From NCBI GenBank assembly GCA_020851115.1, contig JADZDJ010000092.1, forward strand, positions 1 to 64,000: a DNA stretch of 64,000 bases, read 5' to 3'. Below are positions 45,696 to 54,939 of this stretch, in pieces (the stretch's first letter is position 1; each line of letters starts with the position of its first letter). The notes below the pieces were generated by a model that worked only from the letters and a program-made list of their open reading frames with translations, made no database searches and was not told where the DNA came from. The translations under genes were made by a program, and so were the position numbers. The DNA comes from Pirellulales bacterium. GTDB lineage: Bacteria; Planctomycetota; Planctomycetia; Pirellulales; JADZDJ01.

Positions 45696-46189
45696 GCACG
45701 CGCCGCAGACCTCGGCCATGTTACGACGACTGGCAGTGTCCATCTTGCCAGCGGACACTTCCCTAAAAGATAACATCCGCGGCAAACACTACCGAGCGTG
45801 CCTCTCGACTGACGTGCTGGAGCAGCGGATCCTCAATTTTGCCAAGAAAGTAAGATGCGATTGCCGTGGTGAGGCAAACCATCGAATCACCAGCAGGATA
45901 CGCCGCCAGTTCCTTCTCGCCTATAACACAACTTTTGATTATATCTCGTATTGTTGCAGACTTCGGCTTGTTTCAGGCCGAGATGAAACAACAATAGCAC
46001 GTCTAACTTCAGCCACACGAGCCGATCCTCGTGCTCCAGACGATCTCGACGCACCAACTCCTGTTCTGCTTCGCAGAATTCCACCGTGCGCCACGACACT
46101 TTGACCCCACCAAAAGGATGGTTGGCCGTGTGGAACGGGTGCCGTTCGCGTGGGAGTGGGGGCGAGTAGGTGGTTAGCAAACACCTCTT
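45696..46189. other. Accessory DNA without a supported gene
   Basis: A 97-codon minus-strand frame (45887-46180, TTG start; FGGVKVSWRTVEFCEAEQELVRRDRLEHEDRL...) lies nine bases after the methylase stop and is partly protein-like, so a small co-operon gene or relic is possible but unproven. Nothing else is visible. Confidence 0.3.
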
Positions 46190-48262
46190 TCAATCAATCA
46201 TTTCTCGGGCGATCGCTGTTCCCTCAGTTCTTGCGTCGAGCAGCCTACCGAGTCCTGCAATCTCATAGACATCCGAGAGCGTCGTTAGAAGTTGTCCAAA
46301 CATGACAATTCGACAATCATTCGCAGACAGCTTCAAGCCGATGTCACGAAGCCGGATCAGCTTCTCCTCTGCCACAATCATAGCGGCCTCCACGCGATTG
46401 GCTTTCCACGAACGGGACTTTTTGCGGCACACAAGAATGATGTCCAGTTGAATGGGCTCCTTCGCCTGACTCTTTGGCGTAGCAACTGACATTTCAGACT
46501 TCACTGGGTGGGAATTGACGATCACAAATCCGGCCCCCAGAACTGCATTCGCCACCGCCTCCCATCCTTCGTTTCGCGAATGATGGTAGGTAAACACGAG
46601 CAAGCCGTTATCGACCATAACTCGGTGGCACTCGCGAAATACGTCTTGCAGCTTCTTTGTGAATCCATCCACTTTAGTATCTTGCACCTCACAGCTATGG
46701 CGAGTTGACCGTGCAATATCGCCATTCTGCCACTCAAGCTGTTGCCAGGCGTAAAAGAAGTCCGCCAACTCTGAATAATGTACGTTGTCAAAGAAAGGAG
46801 GGTCAGTGACTACCAAGTCAACACTTTTAGACTGCAGACCTGATTCGGCCGAATCTCCACAGGAGATCGCGATGCCTCGATCCGGAATTGTATCGTTCGA
46901 TGGCCACTCCATCAGCTGACCCGAGAAAGGTTCCGAACATACCTTTCCTTTGGTGCCGTTGTTCCCATAGATTTCAATTGGTTCTTCACGGTACTGAAGT
47001 GCCCGAAGTAATCTTGACTTGAAAAGATTTAAGAAAGATCCCGAACTCTTCGGCGTCCCCCAAACATTCGCCTCGAGCGGAGTGCGCTCAGGCTTCAGGA
47101 TGTGATGCGAGAACATGTGGCGAACAGCACCGGTGCCTTCGCCCTTGTACGACGCGAAGAGGTTGTTGAACTCCAAAAGACCAGAAAAGAGAGTTTGAAT
47201 CACTCGGCGGGCATCACCATCCTCAATCTGATTGATGGCTGCGCTCAACCACCCCAATGCAAGCAACTGCCGAGAATTAAAGAAGTCTCGCCAGGATCTG
47301 AAGTTATATCCTATTGCCTGCCGCGTATTGAACCCGTCAGCCAGTCTGAGAGAGGGAATCGAAATCGAATTCCGCCCCAATTCTTCTGCGAGTCTTCTTT
47401 CGCACGCAGCGAATGCCGCCAAGTCCTCACTATTCGCCATCAGATACTGCTTCTGGTTATCGCATGTCAAAACAAGCTTGCCAAACAGCTTAAAAGTCGG
47501 CCGGTCATCAGTAGCCTGAATCGTCTTCGCAACTACAAAAGAGTTATTGCAATGAACGCATGAAGCCTTGCTGCCATTTGCCGGGCCATTTGCTTTCACG
47601 AAGCGGTGAGCACAGCAAGTACATTCTACTTCGATGTCGGTGTAGATCCCTTGGAAGATCCATCCACACTGTGGGCATACAACTTGTATTTCGGGTTTTC
47701 GTTTTGGGTAAGCATTGCGGGCGATAACATATGATGAGAACAAGTCGACGGGGAATTGACAATCGGGGCACCCGACTTGCATGACCCAGAAGTAATACAG
47801 CACGTCACAGGGCCGGCCACGTCTGTCTGTTGTGATGTAAAGTTCTCGAATCTTGCGACCAACTCCACGATCTAGTTCTTTGAACACTCGGTCAAGTGCT
47901 CGGCGATTCATTGGTCCGAGTGCAACCTTTACAGCGTTTGTCGCTACAGGATTAATGTCGCGACCGAGGCTCTTGAGGCCCAGCTTGTGCGCCTCGCCAA
48001 TTGTCGTCCCTGACCCCATAAATGGGTCGAAGACAGCTGTCGAGGATACTGGTCGAGTGTGATAGAACTCTTTTGTGATGTCATCGCTCTCGTCGAGCTC
48101 ACATCCCAGTAGGATGCCCCGAAAAACTGAACCGAGTCGCTTCGCCCACCACTTGTGTACGTGGTAAACGGGCCTATGGATTTCCTTTCGCCAACTTTCG
48201 CGCTCACCAATCTGCGAAAGAAACTCGAAGGGAAATGAATCGACCTCAATTAACTTCGCCAC
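46190..48262 (-). CDS. DNA methyltransferase with zinc-ribbon insert (restriction-modification partner)
   Basis: A protein of about 690 residues resembling DUF1156-type adenine/N4-cytosine methylases. HVHKWWAKRLGSVFRGILL is the N-terminal lobe, FDPFMGSGTTIGEA (about 78-91) the SAM loop and VVTDPPFFDNVHYSELADFFYAW (DPPF at about 487-490) the catalytic loop typical of amino-methylases. Between them lie four CxxC pairs (about 165/168, 196/199, 214/217, 235/238), suggesting two zinc ribbons for DNA recognition. The GTG at 48262 begins two bases after the nuclease stop; upstream in-frame residues overlap the nuclease gene and are not family-like. GC content and codon use are lower than in the flanks. 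It should protect host DNA from the adjacent nuclease. Confidence 0.85.
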   Translation of the reverse strand: MAKLIEVDSFPFEFLSQIGERESWRKEIHRPVYHVHKWWAKRLGSVFRGILLGCELDESDDITKEFYHTRPVSSTAVFDPFMGSGTTIGEAHKLGLKSLGRDINPVATNAVKVALGPMNRRALDRVFKELDRGVGRKIRELYITTDRRGRPCDVLYYFWVMQVGCPDCQFPVDLFSSYVIARNAYPKRKPEIQVVCPQCGWIFQGIYTDIEVECTCCAHRFVKANGPANGSKASCVHCNNSFVVAKTIQATDDRPTFKLFGKLVLTCDNQKQYLMANSEDLAAFAACERRLAEELGRNSISIPSLRLADGFNTRQAIGYNFRSWRDFFNSRQLLALGWLSAAINQIEDGDARRVIQTLFSGLLEFNNLFASYKGEGTGAVRHMFSHHILKPERTPLEANVWGTPKSSGSFLNLFKSRLLRALQYREEPIEIYGNNGTKGKVCSEPFSGQLMEWPSNDTIPDRGIAISCGDSAESGLQSKSVDLVVTDPPFFDNVHYSELADFFYAWQQLEWQNGDIARSTRHSCEVQDTKVDGFTKKLQDVFRECHRVMVDNGLLVFTYHHSRNEGWEAVANAVLGAGFVIVNSHPVKSEMSVATPKSQAKEPIQLDIILVCRKKSRSWKANRVEAAMIVAEEKLIRLRDIGLKLSANDCRIVMFGQLLTTLSDVYEIAGLGRLLDARTEGTAIAREMID

Positions 48263-48264
48263 AG

Positions 48265-49056
48265 CTATTCGCTCTCCTCGCCATCTGTTTCCTCGGACTC
48301 CAGTTCCTCGCCATTGACGAGTCGCATCTTCACAGGGGTGGTCGCCGAACCTACCAGACGCCACGCACGAAAGTGATGCTGCCTTCCTGCATGTGGATTC
48401 GGGATCGTTTCCGCCATAATTTTATTCGCCTGGAGGTTGAATGAGTAGCCAACGATGAGGTCAGAAGCCTCTGTGCGTACTAGCGCACCCACCTCGAAGA
48501 AATCATCACCCGGAACAAATTTGTCTGGCAACACCAGTGTCTGGTGATGGGCGGAGCCTTCAATCAGTCGGAACGGGGTTGGAACAACGTACATCTTTCG
48601 ATCACGAATCATGATGTCCCCGTAACTGCCAAAACCTTTGACGTTACGGTTCTTGTGGACGTAGTTGTGATTTGCGTTCAAGAAGTCTCCGTGGCATACA
48701 ACGAGGTCCAGAACGGGATACGTGTCTCCGTCAGGTTTTTTCGGGTATCGACCAAACACGTAGTAAATCGAACGGCCATTGTGAGAACCGGTGGGTACCT
48801 GGCTGTTAGCGTCGTAAGTTGCGTCACGTCCTGGGTAGGCAAGACCTTTGAGTTCGTACCCGTCGGTCACCTCGACAAGGCTGAAGTCTGGGTAGCTGTT
48901 CCTACCTCCGGATTCAAACAGGAAGGTGGTTTTCTGAAGCCTGGACTTGAACCAGTTCTGGAAATGAAACTCCTTGTCCTGACGACTTACTCGCCGGATC
49001 AGAACTTTTCTGTTGATAGCCTCGACGCAGCATTTGAAAACCTGAGCAACACTCAT
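48265..49056 (-). CDS. Putative type II restriction endonuclease (PD-(D/E)XK)
   Basis: A 263-residue protein that I do not match to a named enzyme. Its N-terminal 80 residues carry a PD-(D/E)xK nuclease site: SYPDFSLVEVTDGYELKGLAYPG with Asp57, Glu68 and Lys70 in the canonical spacing. Later segments are DLVVCHGDFLNANHNYVHKN and a beta-rich C-terminus with an acidic tail. The ATG at 49056 follows AAGGA at a good distance; the frame extends to 49194 without similarity. It is the first gene of a two-gene operon with the methylase, which starts two bases after its stop. Restriction function follows from fold motif plus partner. Confidence 0.75.
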   Translation of the reverse strand: MSVAQVFKCCVEAINRKVLIRRVSRQDKEFHFQNWFKSRLQKTTFLFESGGRNSYPDFSLVEVTDGYELKGLAYPGRDATYDANSQVPTGSHNGRSIYYVFGRYPKKPDGDTYPVLDLVVCHGDFLNANHNYVHKNRNVKGFGSYGDIMIRDRKMYVVPTPFRLIEGSAHHQTLVLPDKFVPGDDFFEVGALVRTEASDLIVGYSFNLQANKIMAETIPNPHAGRQHHFRAWRLVGSATTPVKMRLVNGEELESEETDGEESE

Positions 49057-49324
49057 CTCGATTCCTTGGACCCTCAACGACTTCGGAAGCATCGGCAACC
49101 GGATATAAGATCGATCGCGGTGCTCCCAAATAATACGTGTTGTATCATAACCGGCTGCGCCAAAACAGGATGCGGCATAAAGTCTGATCAGCAAGTAAGT
49201 GAAGTGGGAAGAGCGCAGCCCAACCGAGATGGAATTCAGAACATTTCTTCAGATTTCCGTGGAGGATCCTACCGCCCTCGCGTGGATTAGTGAAATAGGG
49301 GCCGCAGCGCCTCAAAGAGGATAG

Positions 49325-49595
49325 ATGGGTGACGACCGTTACTCGTCAGACGACATGTGCCCGATTGCCCAGATGTTGGTGCGGAAACTCATCAAAAAGC
49401 ACGGACTTCGATGGAGTGAGCACCGCACCGAGGATGTCGAGCAGGAACTTTTCCTGGCCGGATGGCAGGTCTAACAGGACGAGGGCGACGTCGGGCATGT
49501 CAAGAATCGTACTGAAAAGTCGCACGGCAAACCTGATTCGCGACTACGGCGCGGAACGAATGCACGAACCTAATATGCCGTTGGACCAACTTTAG
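49325..49595 (+). pseudogene. Sigma-factor-like protein remnant
   Basis: Two frames together suggest one protein. The first, from the ATG at 49325, reads MGDDRYSSDDMCPIAQMLV, RKLIKKHGLRWSEHRTEDVE, QELFLAGWQV and ends in TAA (49472). The following bases still read QDEGDVGHVKNR in that frame, and one base over read IVLKSRTANLIRDYGAERMHEP to a stop at 49595. The order E-D-V-x-Q-E-L-x-L-x-x-W ... R-T-x-N-x-I-R-D-Y resembles region 2 of ECF-type sigma factors in planctomycetes. A nonsense change and a frameshift have both accumulated. Confidence 0.6.
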
Positions 49596-50176
49596 ACGCC
49601 CGGAATCGACGAGTAGGCGGAAGAAAAGCCAGTCGTCTCGACCACGAGTGAAGCGTTGGGCTGGGCAAACAACTTAGCGAAGCATTCACAGGCGTACAAC
49701 CAGACGGTGTATCGAGCCCCGAAAACATCCTTTAGTGGAGGCCGACTTGGTCCTGACACAGAAAAGGCCACATTAATTTTGGGGGAAGATAAAGTGGTAG
49801 GAGCCGATTCTTGAGCTTCGTGCTTTCGTGATCCGATTATCGCTCGGCAGCCCTGATCCCAAATATCTAATCACTCGCCCCTTGACAGCCACCTATACAT
49901 GCGATAACATGAACAGGCCAGCACCATCGCTGGCGCGATCCGCAGTGCCGAACAGCATGTTGTGGCCGACGATCTTTGACAAGATAAACTACGCACATCG
50001 CTACCTGCGGCCACTGTCCGGCCGTGTCGCAGTTCGCTCCAGGCTCATTGCTTGACGGCTTCCTTCATGCCCGCTCCGCGCTTTTGCATGAGGTTGCCGA
50101 TTTGCTCATGGGCGGATCAAGCAGCGTTCAAAAGCGAGAAAAGGAACCTGGATCAACGGTCATCCAGCAGCCACCT
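49596..50176. other. Accessory DNA without a supported gene
   Basis: Includes a good sigma-70 type promoter pair on the plus strand at 49882-49910 (TTGACA, 17-base spacer, TAACAT), but no supported gene follows before the dispersed repeat at 50177. It may be a leftover promoter. Confidence 0.4.
49882..49910 (+). promoter_or_regulatory. Orphan sigma-70 type promoter
   Basis: TTGACA (49882-49887) and TAACAT (49905-49910) are 17 bases apart. Transcription would start near 49917 and run into the dispersed repeat at 50177; no gene is visible downstream on that strand until 50687. Confidence 0.35.
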
Positions 50177-50383
50177 CCTTATTTTCCATCGACCCTCGCC
50201 ACGCCTCAAACCTCAAAAACACTCGTAAATTCTCGATCCATTTCGCTTCCACCTCCCAGTTTTATGCGTACCCCCCCGGAAATGAACCGGAAATGAATTC
50301 CGCAAGAATCTTCGCGACGCTCGAGAAAAACCGCACGTCTCCCGCCCCTTCATTTCCACACAAAAAGTATTTTGTAAAAATCC
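50177..50383. repeat. Dispersed repeat, copy 2
   Basis: Second copy of the repeat at 19405-19610, same orientation, about 207 bases. The first 67 bases differ at one position; the GGAAATGAACCGGAAAT block and the CTCGAGAAAAACCG block are shared, with substitutions and indels elsewhere. Ends in AAAAGTATTTTGTAAAAATCC, comparable to the AT-rich end of copy 1. Confidence 0.85.
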
Positions 50384-50686
50384 AACCATGCCAACGAGTT
50401 GTGCAAGACCCGAGCACGTGCCGCCGAATGCATCATCCTCGATTGAGCAAAGATGGCGAAGAGCTTAGCTAGAACTGCGAAGCGAGGATCCGAATCGCGA
50501 TGATTCAACTCTTGCTCCATCGACTCTGCCGCCTGCCCAGCCGGCCGCACCGATGCTAGCAATCAACCGACACCTTCTGAAACTTGGGCTAGAACTGAAA
50601 ATACAAGAACGGCGAATCGCCGCCAGATGCCAGCATCGCCATGGTTGCATCGGCTTGGCCGCCGAATCGATTCAAAACGTGAAGAA

Positions 50687-51400
50687 ATGAAAAAACGCCC
50701 ACACTCGCGAAGACGCTGGATCACTTTGAACGATCAGATCGTTGCATGCCAGCGCTGTCCGCGACTGCGCAAGTATTGTCGCCGCGTCGCGGACGAAAAG
50801 CGAAAAGCGTTCGCCGACTGGACGTATTGGGGTCGGCCGGTGCCGAATTTCGGCGATCCGAATGCCCGGCTGCTCGTGGTCGGCTTGGCCCCCGCGGCAC
50901 ATGGGGGGAATCGAACCGGGCGGGTGTTTACAGGGGATCGCAGCGGCGATTGGTTGTTTCGGGCATTGCACAAAGCCGGCTTCGCAAATCAACCGACGAG
51001 CGATTCGATCGATGATGGCCTGCGGCTCATCGATTGCGCGATTACGGCTGCGGCTCACTGCGCCCCGCCCGACAATAAGCCAACGCCGCAGGAATTGTCG
51101 AACTGCCGCGAATGGCTCGTCGAGACGATCGATCAGTTGCTGCCGCGCGTGATGATCTGCCTGGGGCAGCTTGCATTTCGGGCCGCGATCGCTCAAGCGA
51201 TTCGCTGCGGCTGGTTCGAGGGAAAGCTGCCGAAATTCGGGCACGGCGTGGAAGTGAAACTAGCCGAAGGACGCTGGCTGCTGGCGAGCTATCATCCCAG
51301 CCAGCAGAATACGTTTACGGGAAAGCTCACGGAGAAAATGTTTGACTGCGTTTTTGAGCGAGCGAGGCAATTGCTCGATGAGCAGCAGCAATTTCACTGA
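50687..51400 (+). CDS. Uracil-DNA glycosylase, family 5-like (UdgB)
   Basis: A protein of about 237 residues of the family 4/5 uracil-DNA glycosylases, which remove uracil from DNA and usually carry a 4Fe-4S cluster. IVACQRCPRLRKYCRRV gives the N-terminal Cys ligands, GLAPAAHGGNRTGRVFTGDRSGDWLFRAL is the family 5 active site (A instead of the E/D water-activating residue seen in family 4) and LASYHPSQQNTFTGKLT the C-terminal motif. AITAAAHCAPPDNKP contains the remaining Cys. The ATG at 50687 (MKKRPHSRRRW) and an ATG at 50627 are both possible. Family 5 is common in thermophiles and actinobacteria. Confidence 0.9.
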   Translation: MKKRPHSRRRWITLNDQIVACQRCPRLRKYCRRVADEKRKAFADWTYWGRPVPNFGDPNARLLVVGLAPAAHGGNRTGRVFTGDRSGDWLFRALHKAGFANQPTSDSIDDGLRLIDCAITAAAHCAPPDNKPTPQELSNCREWLVETIDQLLPRVMICLGQLAFRAAIAQAIRCGWFEGKLPKFGHGVEVKLAEGRWLLASYHPSQQNTFTGKLTEKMFDCVFERARQLLDEQQQFH

Positions 51401-51437
51401 ACAAGGTGCCGCATCTGGTAGCGCGCGGCAGCCACCA

Positions 51438-51587
51438 TCAGTCTCGCACCTGCTCCATGTAAAACACGCCTCGCTTGTTCGAACAAACCACATCCAGCAG
51501 GCCGTCGCTGTTGACGTCGGCCACTTCAAATTGTGTACCAACGCCACTCGTTTCGTGGATGGTGTGCTTCGCCCACGCAGCTTTCAG
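51438..51587 (-). pseudogene. C-terminal remnant of an FG-GAP/VCBS-repeat protein
   Basis: On the minus strand the last 40-odd codons before a TGA at 51438 read KHTIHETSGVGTQFEVADVN then SDGLLDVVCSNKRGVFYMEQVRD. D-V-N-x-D-G-x-x-D-V-V is the calcium-binding FG-GAP/VCBS loop and the ending matches C-termini of large secreted planctomycete proteins. Upstream the frame is closed by a stop after a few residues, so only the last exon-like piece of a larger gene survives. Confidence 0.65.
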
Positions 51588-51715
51588 TCATCCATCGTGT
51601 CTCGCCACGCGGCCATTGTCCAGTATCACTTGTGGCGAAGTATGAGCTTTTTGTACTCTTGCATTGTTCAGAAACTGCGATTGCCACTTTTCGACGGTCG
51701 TGGTACACAGCGCGA

Positions 51716-52519
51716 ATGACTTTTGCGTTCCCCAACCGCGAATGCGGCTCAAATGATCCAGTCCGGTCTGCCCGCTGGGTGCCCATTTCGATCAATCGGC
51801 GGCTGGTTCACGACGGGCTAAGCTTCGCCCGCCGCGTCCCCCTGTTTCCCGCGGAAAAATGGTTTGAACTGGCCGATGTGGCGACGATCCGCAAGCAAGT
51901 CCCGCAGCGGATTTCTTGGGCGGCGCTGTTCGTGAAAGCTTATGCGACAACGGCCCGACATCACCCCCCCTTGCGTCAAACCTACGTCCGCTGGCCGTGG
52001 CCTCATGTGGTCGAAGAACCGCACAGTACGGCCATGGTCGTCGTCAACCGGCAGTATCTTGGTGAGGATCGAATTTGCTGGGGGCGGCTTGTGCATCCTG
52101 AAGAGCAACCGCTGGTTGAACTGCAGCGGCAGCTCAATGCTTATCAGATCGATCCTGTCGAGCGCATCTTTCGGCAGCAATTGCGGTTGAGCCGGATGCC
52201 AACGCCGGTGCGGAGAGCGCTGTATTGGCTAAACATGAATTTCGGCGGACGCAAGCGGGCAAAGCGGCTCGGCACGTTCACGATGAGCACGCTTGCCGGC
52301 CAGGGAGTACTGAATCGAATGCATCAGACGTTTTTGACGACGAGCCTTACTTACGGTCCGTTAGATGAACAAGGCCGTGCGCTGGTGACGCTGCTATGCG
52401 ATCACCGCGTGGTAGATGGAATGGTTGCGGCACGTGCGCTGGGAGAACTCGAAGCGGTGCTGAAGGGAGCGATCGCGACGGAGCTAAAATCGCTTGCGAT
52501 AAAACAAACAGCGGCGTGA
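51716..52519 (+). CDS. 2-oxoacid dehydrogenase E2-type catalytic domain protein
   Basis: A protein of about 267 residues made only of the catalytic (CAT-like) domain of lipoamide acyltransferases. RRLVHDGLSFARRVPLFPAEKWFELADVATIRKQ is the N-terminal strand and TLLCDHRVVDGMVAARALGELEAVL (about 228-252) is the H-x-x-x-D-G active-site motif, with His and Asp in place. There is no lipoyl or peripheral-subunit-binding domain and no E1 or E3 gene nearby, so it is probably an acyltransferase acting on coenzyme A directly. The frame upstream of 51716 (from 51533) is not protein-like. Confidence 0.8.
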   Translation: MTFAFPNRECGSNDPVRSARWVPISINRRLVHDGLSFARRVPLFPAEKWFELADVATIRKQVPQRISWAALFVKAYATTARHHPPLRQTYVRWPWPHVVEEPHSTAMVVVNRQYLGEDRICWGRLVHPEEQPLVELQRQLNAYQIDPVERIFRQQLRLSRMPTPVRRALYWLNMNFGGRKRAKRLGTFTMSTLAGQGVLNRMHQTFLTTSLTYGPLDEQGRALVTLLCDHRVVDGMVAARALGELEAVLKGAIATELKSLAIKQTAA

Positions 52520-52607
52520 CGACCAGCAGCTTCAACTGCGTGGGGCGGATATTCCTGTCTGCGAAATACTCCCAGGAAGATGGCAAAGTCCGTAATCGTG
52601 TTTCGAT

Positions 52608-52663
52608 GAATGGGAGAAAGAGGGAAGGATATTTTCGTCCGCCACTCTCGGCGTCTCCCATTC
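52608..52663. terminator. Long-arm inverted repeat between convergent genes
   Basis: GAATGGGAGA at 52608-52617 and TCTCCCATTC at 52654-52663 are exact inverted copies around a 36-base loop; flanking AAAGAGGGA and TCCCTTTCTTTT may extend the arm. It lies between the convergent E2-like and ATPase genes, where a bidirectional terminator would be expected. Confidence 0.45.
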
Positions 52664-52773
52664 TCCCTTTCTTTTGGTGCCACGCATCGACTTTGCGATC
52701 ATCCCGCAAACTCGGCTGCCTACTGAAAATGGCCGGCAAGAAAGCCTGCACTACGGCGGTAGTGAACCTGCTT

Positions 52774-54939
52774 CTAATCGCGCTGGATCATTCGCATTCC
52801 ATTGGCGATCACCAGCAAGCTGGCCCCGACATCGGCGGCGATCGCCATCCACATCGTTGCCAAGCCCGCGAGGGCCAGCAGCATGACAAACAGTTTGGTT
52901 CCCAAAGCAAACGCGATATTCTGTTTAAGCAACTTGCGGCAGCGGCGGCCGAGTCGCATCAGCGTCGGCAATTTGGCCAAGTCCGGCGCCATAATCACAA
53001 CGTCGGCCGTTTCCATGGCCGTGTCGCTCGATTGGCCGCCCAGGGCAATTCCAAGATCGGCGGCGGCCAGCGCGGGAGCATCATTCACACCGTCGCCGAC
53101 CATTGCCAGCGTGCCGCCGGAGGACATCGAGCGCACGCGGTTGATTTTGTCTTGCGGCAAAAGGTCGGCGTACACCTCGCCGATGCCAACCTCGCGGGCG
53201 ATCTTTTCCGCAGCTTGTCGTTGATCGCCGGTCAACATCGCGACTCGCTCTACACCCAACCGCTGCAGCGCAGCGAGCGCTTCGCGCGCTGCCGGCCGCG
53301 GGCGATCAGCCATTTGGATGACGCCCATCAAAACGTTGGCAGTTCCCAACCACGCGTATGTCGTCGCGGAGCCGTTTGTCGCCGGGGGGGAGTCGATGCG
53401 GTGGAGATCGTCGGTGGAAAGCGAGAAGTGCGACTGCCGAAACAGTCGTGAAGTTCCCAGATAGTAGGTCTGGCCATCCAGCTCGCCTTGAACGCCGAAA
53501 CCCCGTAGTGCAGTGACGCCACGGGTTGAAATGGGAGCAACCTGCTGTTGCTCGGCAGCCGTCCGAATCGCCACGGCCAGCGGATGTTCGCTATGACGTT
53601 CCAGTGCCGCGGCGATTGCCAGGACATCCTGGGGTGAATGGTCGTTGAACGATTCGATCGCCACGAGTTCCATCTTGCCGGTGGTTAAAGTGCCGGTCTT
53701 GTCGAGCGCAATGGTGCGGATTTTGGCGGCTTTTTCTAAAAATTCGCCGCCTTTGACAAGTATGCCGTGCCGCGTGGCCTGGTGCAGTCCGCTGACGATG
53801 GTCACTGGAGTTGAAATGACCAGTGCACAGGGGCAAGCGATGACCAGCAGTACGAGGCCGCGAGAAATCCAATCGACCGCGGAAGGGGTCGCCGCCCATT
53901 GGACGCCTAGCGAAGCAAGTATCAGCGGTCCAATCATCGCTGTCACCGCCAGTGCGATAACGGCAGGCGTATATCGGCGCGCGAAGGCGTCGACAAACCG
54001 CTCGGTGGGAGAACGCGAGGCGCGAGCTTCCTCGACGAGCCGGGCGATATGAGACAAAGTCGTGTCGCTGCTGATTCGGCGGACCGACACGACCAGCGAA
54101 CCTTCGCCATTGAGCGTACCGGCGAAAACGCGATCGCCACTGCGTTTTTCGACCGGAACGCTTTCACCGGTGATGGTCGCTTGGTTGACCGACGACTCTC
54201 CCGAAGCGACGTCGCCGTCGATCGGGATGCGCTCGCCGGGGCGAATCAGAATCGACTCGCCGATCGCTAAGTCGGCAGGTGTTACATCTTCGACTTGCTC
54301 TGCGGAGCTGCCGTCGTTCAGCAAGCGGTGTGTAAGGCTCGGCGACAATTCCACCAGCGATCGAATGGCGCGATGAGCGCGGGCCAAACTGAGCCGTTCG
54401 AGCCAAAGTGATATGGCAAACAAAAACATCGCCGTGGCCGCTTCAAACACATCGCCGATGGCAACTGCGCCTGTCGCGGCAACCATCATCAGGACATTCA
54501 TGTCGAACATTTTGAGCTTCACGGCCCGCCAGGCAGCCGCGGCGACTCGCGTGCCGGAAACAACCGCCGAAGCGATCGCAAGTGCAATGACGAGCCAGGT
54601 CGTTTCACCCTGGATGAATCGGGCGGTGGCTGCCGCCAACAGGAGGATCCCGCCGACGACTACCGTTTTGGCAATCGAAATGCTCGCGTCGACAGCAACG
54701 GGCGGCGGAGCTGAAGTCACGGACAGGGCGATTTGCGCCGGAAAACCCGCCGCTTGAATGGTCTGGACGATGCGTCCGGCGGTCGTGCGATTCGGATCGA
54801 ACTCGATACGCAGATTTCGTCCCAAATAATCGGGATCGAGCTTGTCAATGCCTTCGACCCGCTGAAGCCCGCGTTCGATCAAGGCCCACTCGTCGGGGCA
54901 ATCGAGCGCAGGAACGTGGAACGTTGCAGTCTGGGACAT
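52774..54939 (-). CDS. Heavy-metal-translocating P1B-type ATPase
   Basis: A 721-residue ATPase exporting Zn2+/Cd2+/Pb2+-type ions. Domains: an N-terminal HMA-like domain (1-70) whose binding loop reads LDCPDEW with a single Cys14 rather than CxxC, paired membrane helices, the TGES dephosphorylation loop (257-260), the ion channel CPC (369-371) and DKTGT phosphorylation site (413-417), then GDGVNDAPALAAADLGIAL and C-terminal helices. The CPC with Lys/Asp around the last helices suits the zinc group (P1B-2), as does D-C-P-D-E in place of GMTCxxC. No MerR regulator is adjacent. It converges on the E2-like gene. Confidence 0.93.
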   Translation of the reverse strand: MSQTATFHVPALDCPDEWALIERGLQRVEGIDKLDPDYLGRNLRIEFDPNRTTAGRIVQTIQAAGFPAQIALSVTSAPPPVAVDASISIAKTVVVGGILLLAAATARFIQGETTWLVIALAIASAVVSGTRVAAAAWRAVKLKMFDMNVLMMVAATGAVAIGDVFEAATAMFLFAISLWLERLSLARAHRAIRSLVELSPSLTHRLLNDGSSAEQVEDVTPADLAIGESILIRPGERIPIDGDVASGESSVNQATITGESVPVEKRSGDRVFAGTLNGEGSLVVSVRRISSDTTLSHIARLVEEARASRSPTERFVDAFARRYTPAVIALAVTAMIGPLILASLGVQWAATPSAVDWISRGLVLLVIACPCALVISTPVTIVSGLHQATRHGILVKGGEFLEKAAKIRTIALDKTGTLTTGKMELVAIESFNDHSPQDVLAIAAALERHSEHPLAVAIRTAAEQQQVAPISTRGVTALRGFGVQGELDGQTYYLGTSRLFRQSHFSLSTDDLHRIDSPPATNGSATTYAWLGTANVLMGVIQMADRPRPAAREALAALQRLGVERVAMLTGDQRQAAEKIAREVGIGEVYADLLPQDKINRVRSMSSGGTLAMVGDGVNDAPALAAADLGIALGGQSSDTAMETADVVIMAPDLAKLPTLMRLGRRCRKLLKQNIAFALGTKLFVMLLALAGLATMWMAIAADVGASLLVIANGMRMIQRD

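Noticed and set aside
50907-50935. tRNA T-arm-like string GGAATCGAACCGG
   Set aside because: It falls inside the glycosylase active-site codons (GGNRTGR) and is not flanked by tRNA structure.
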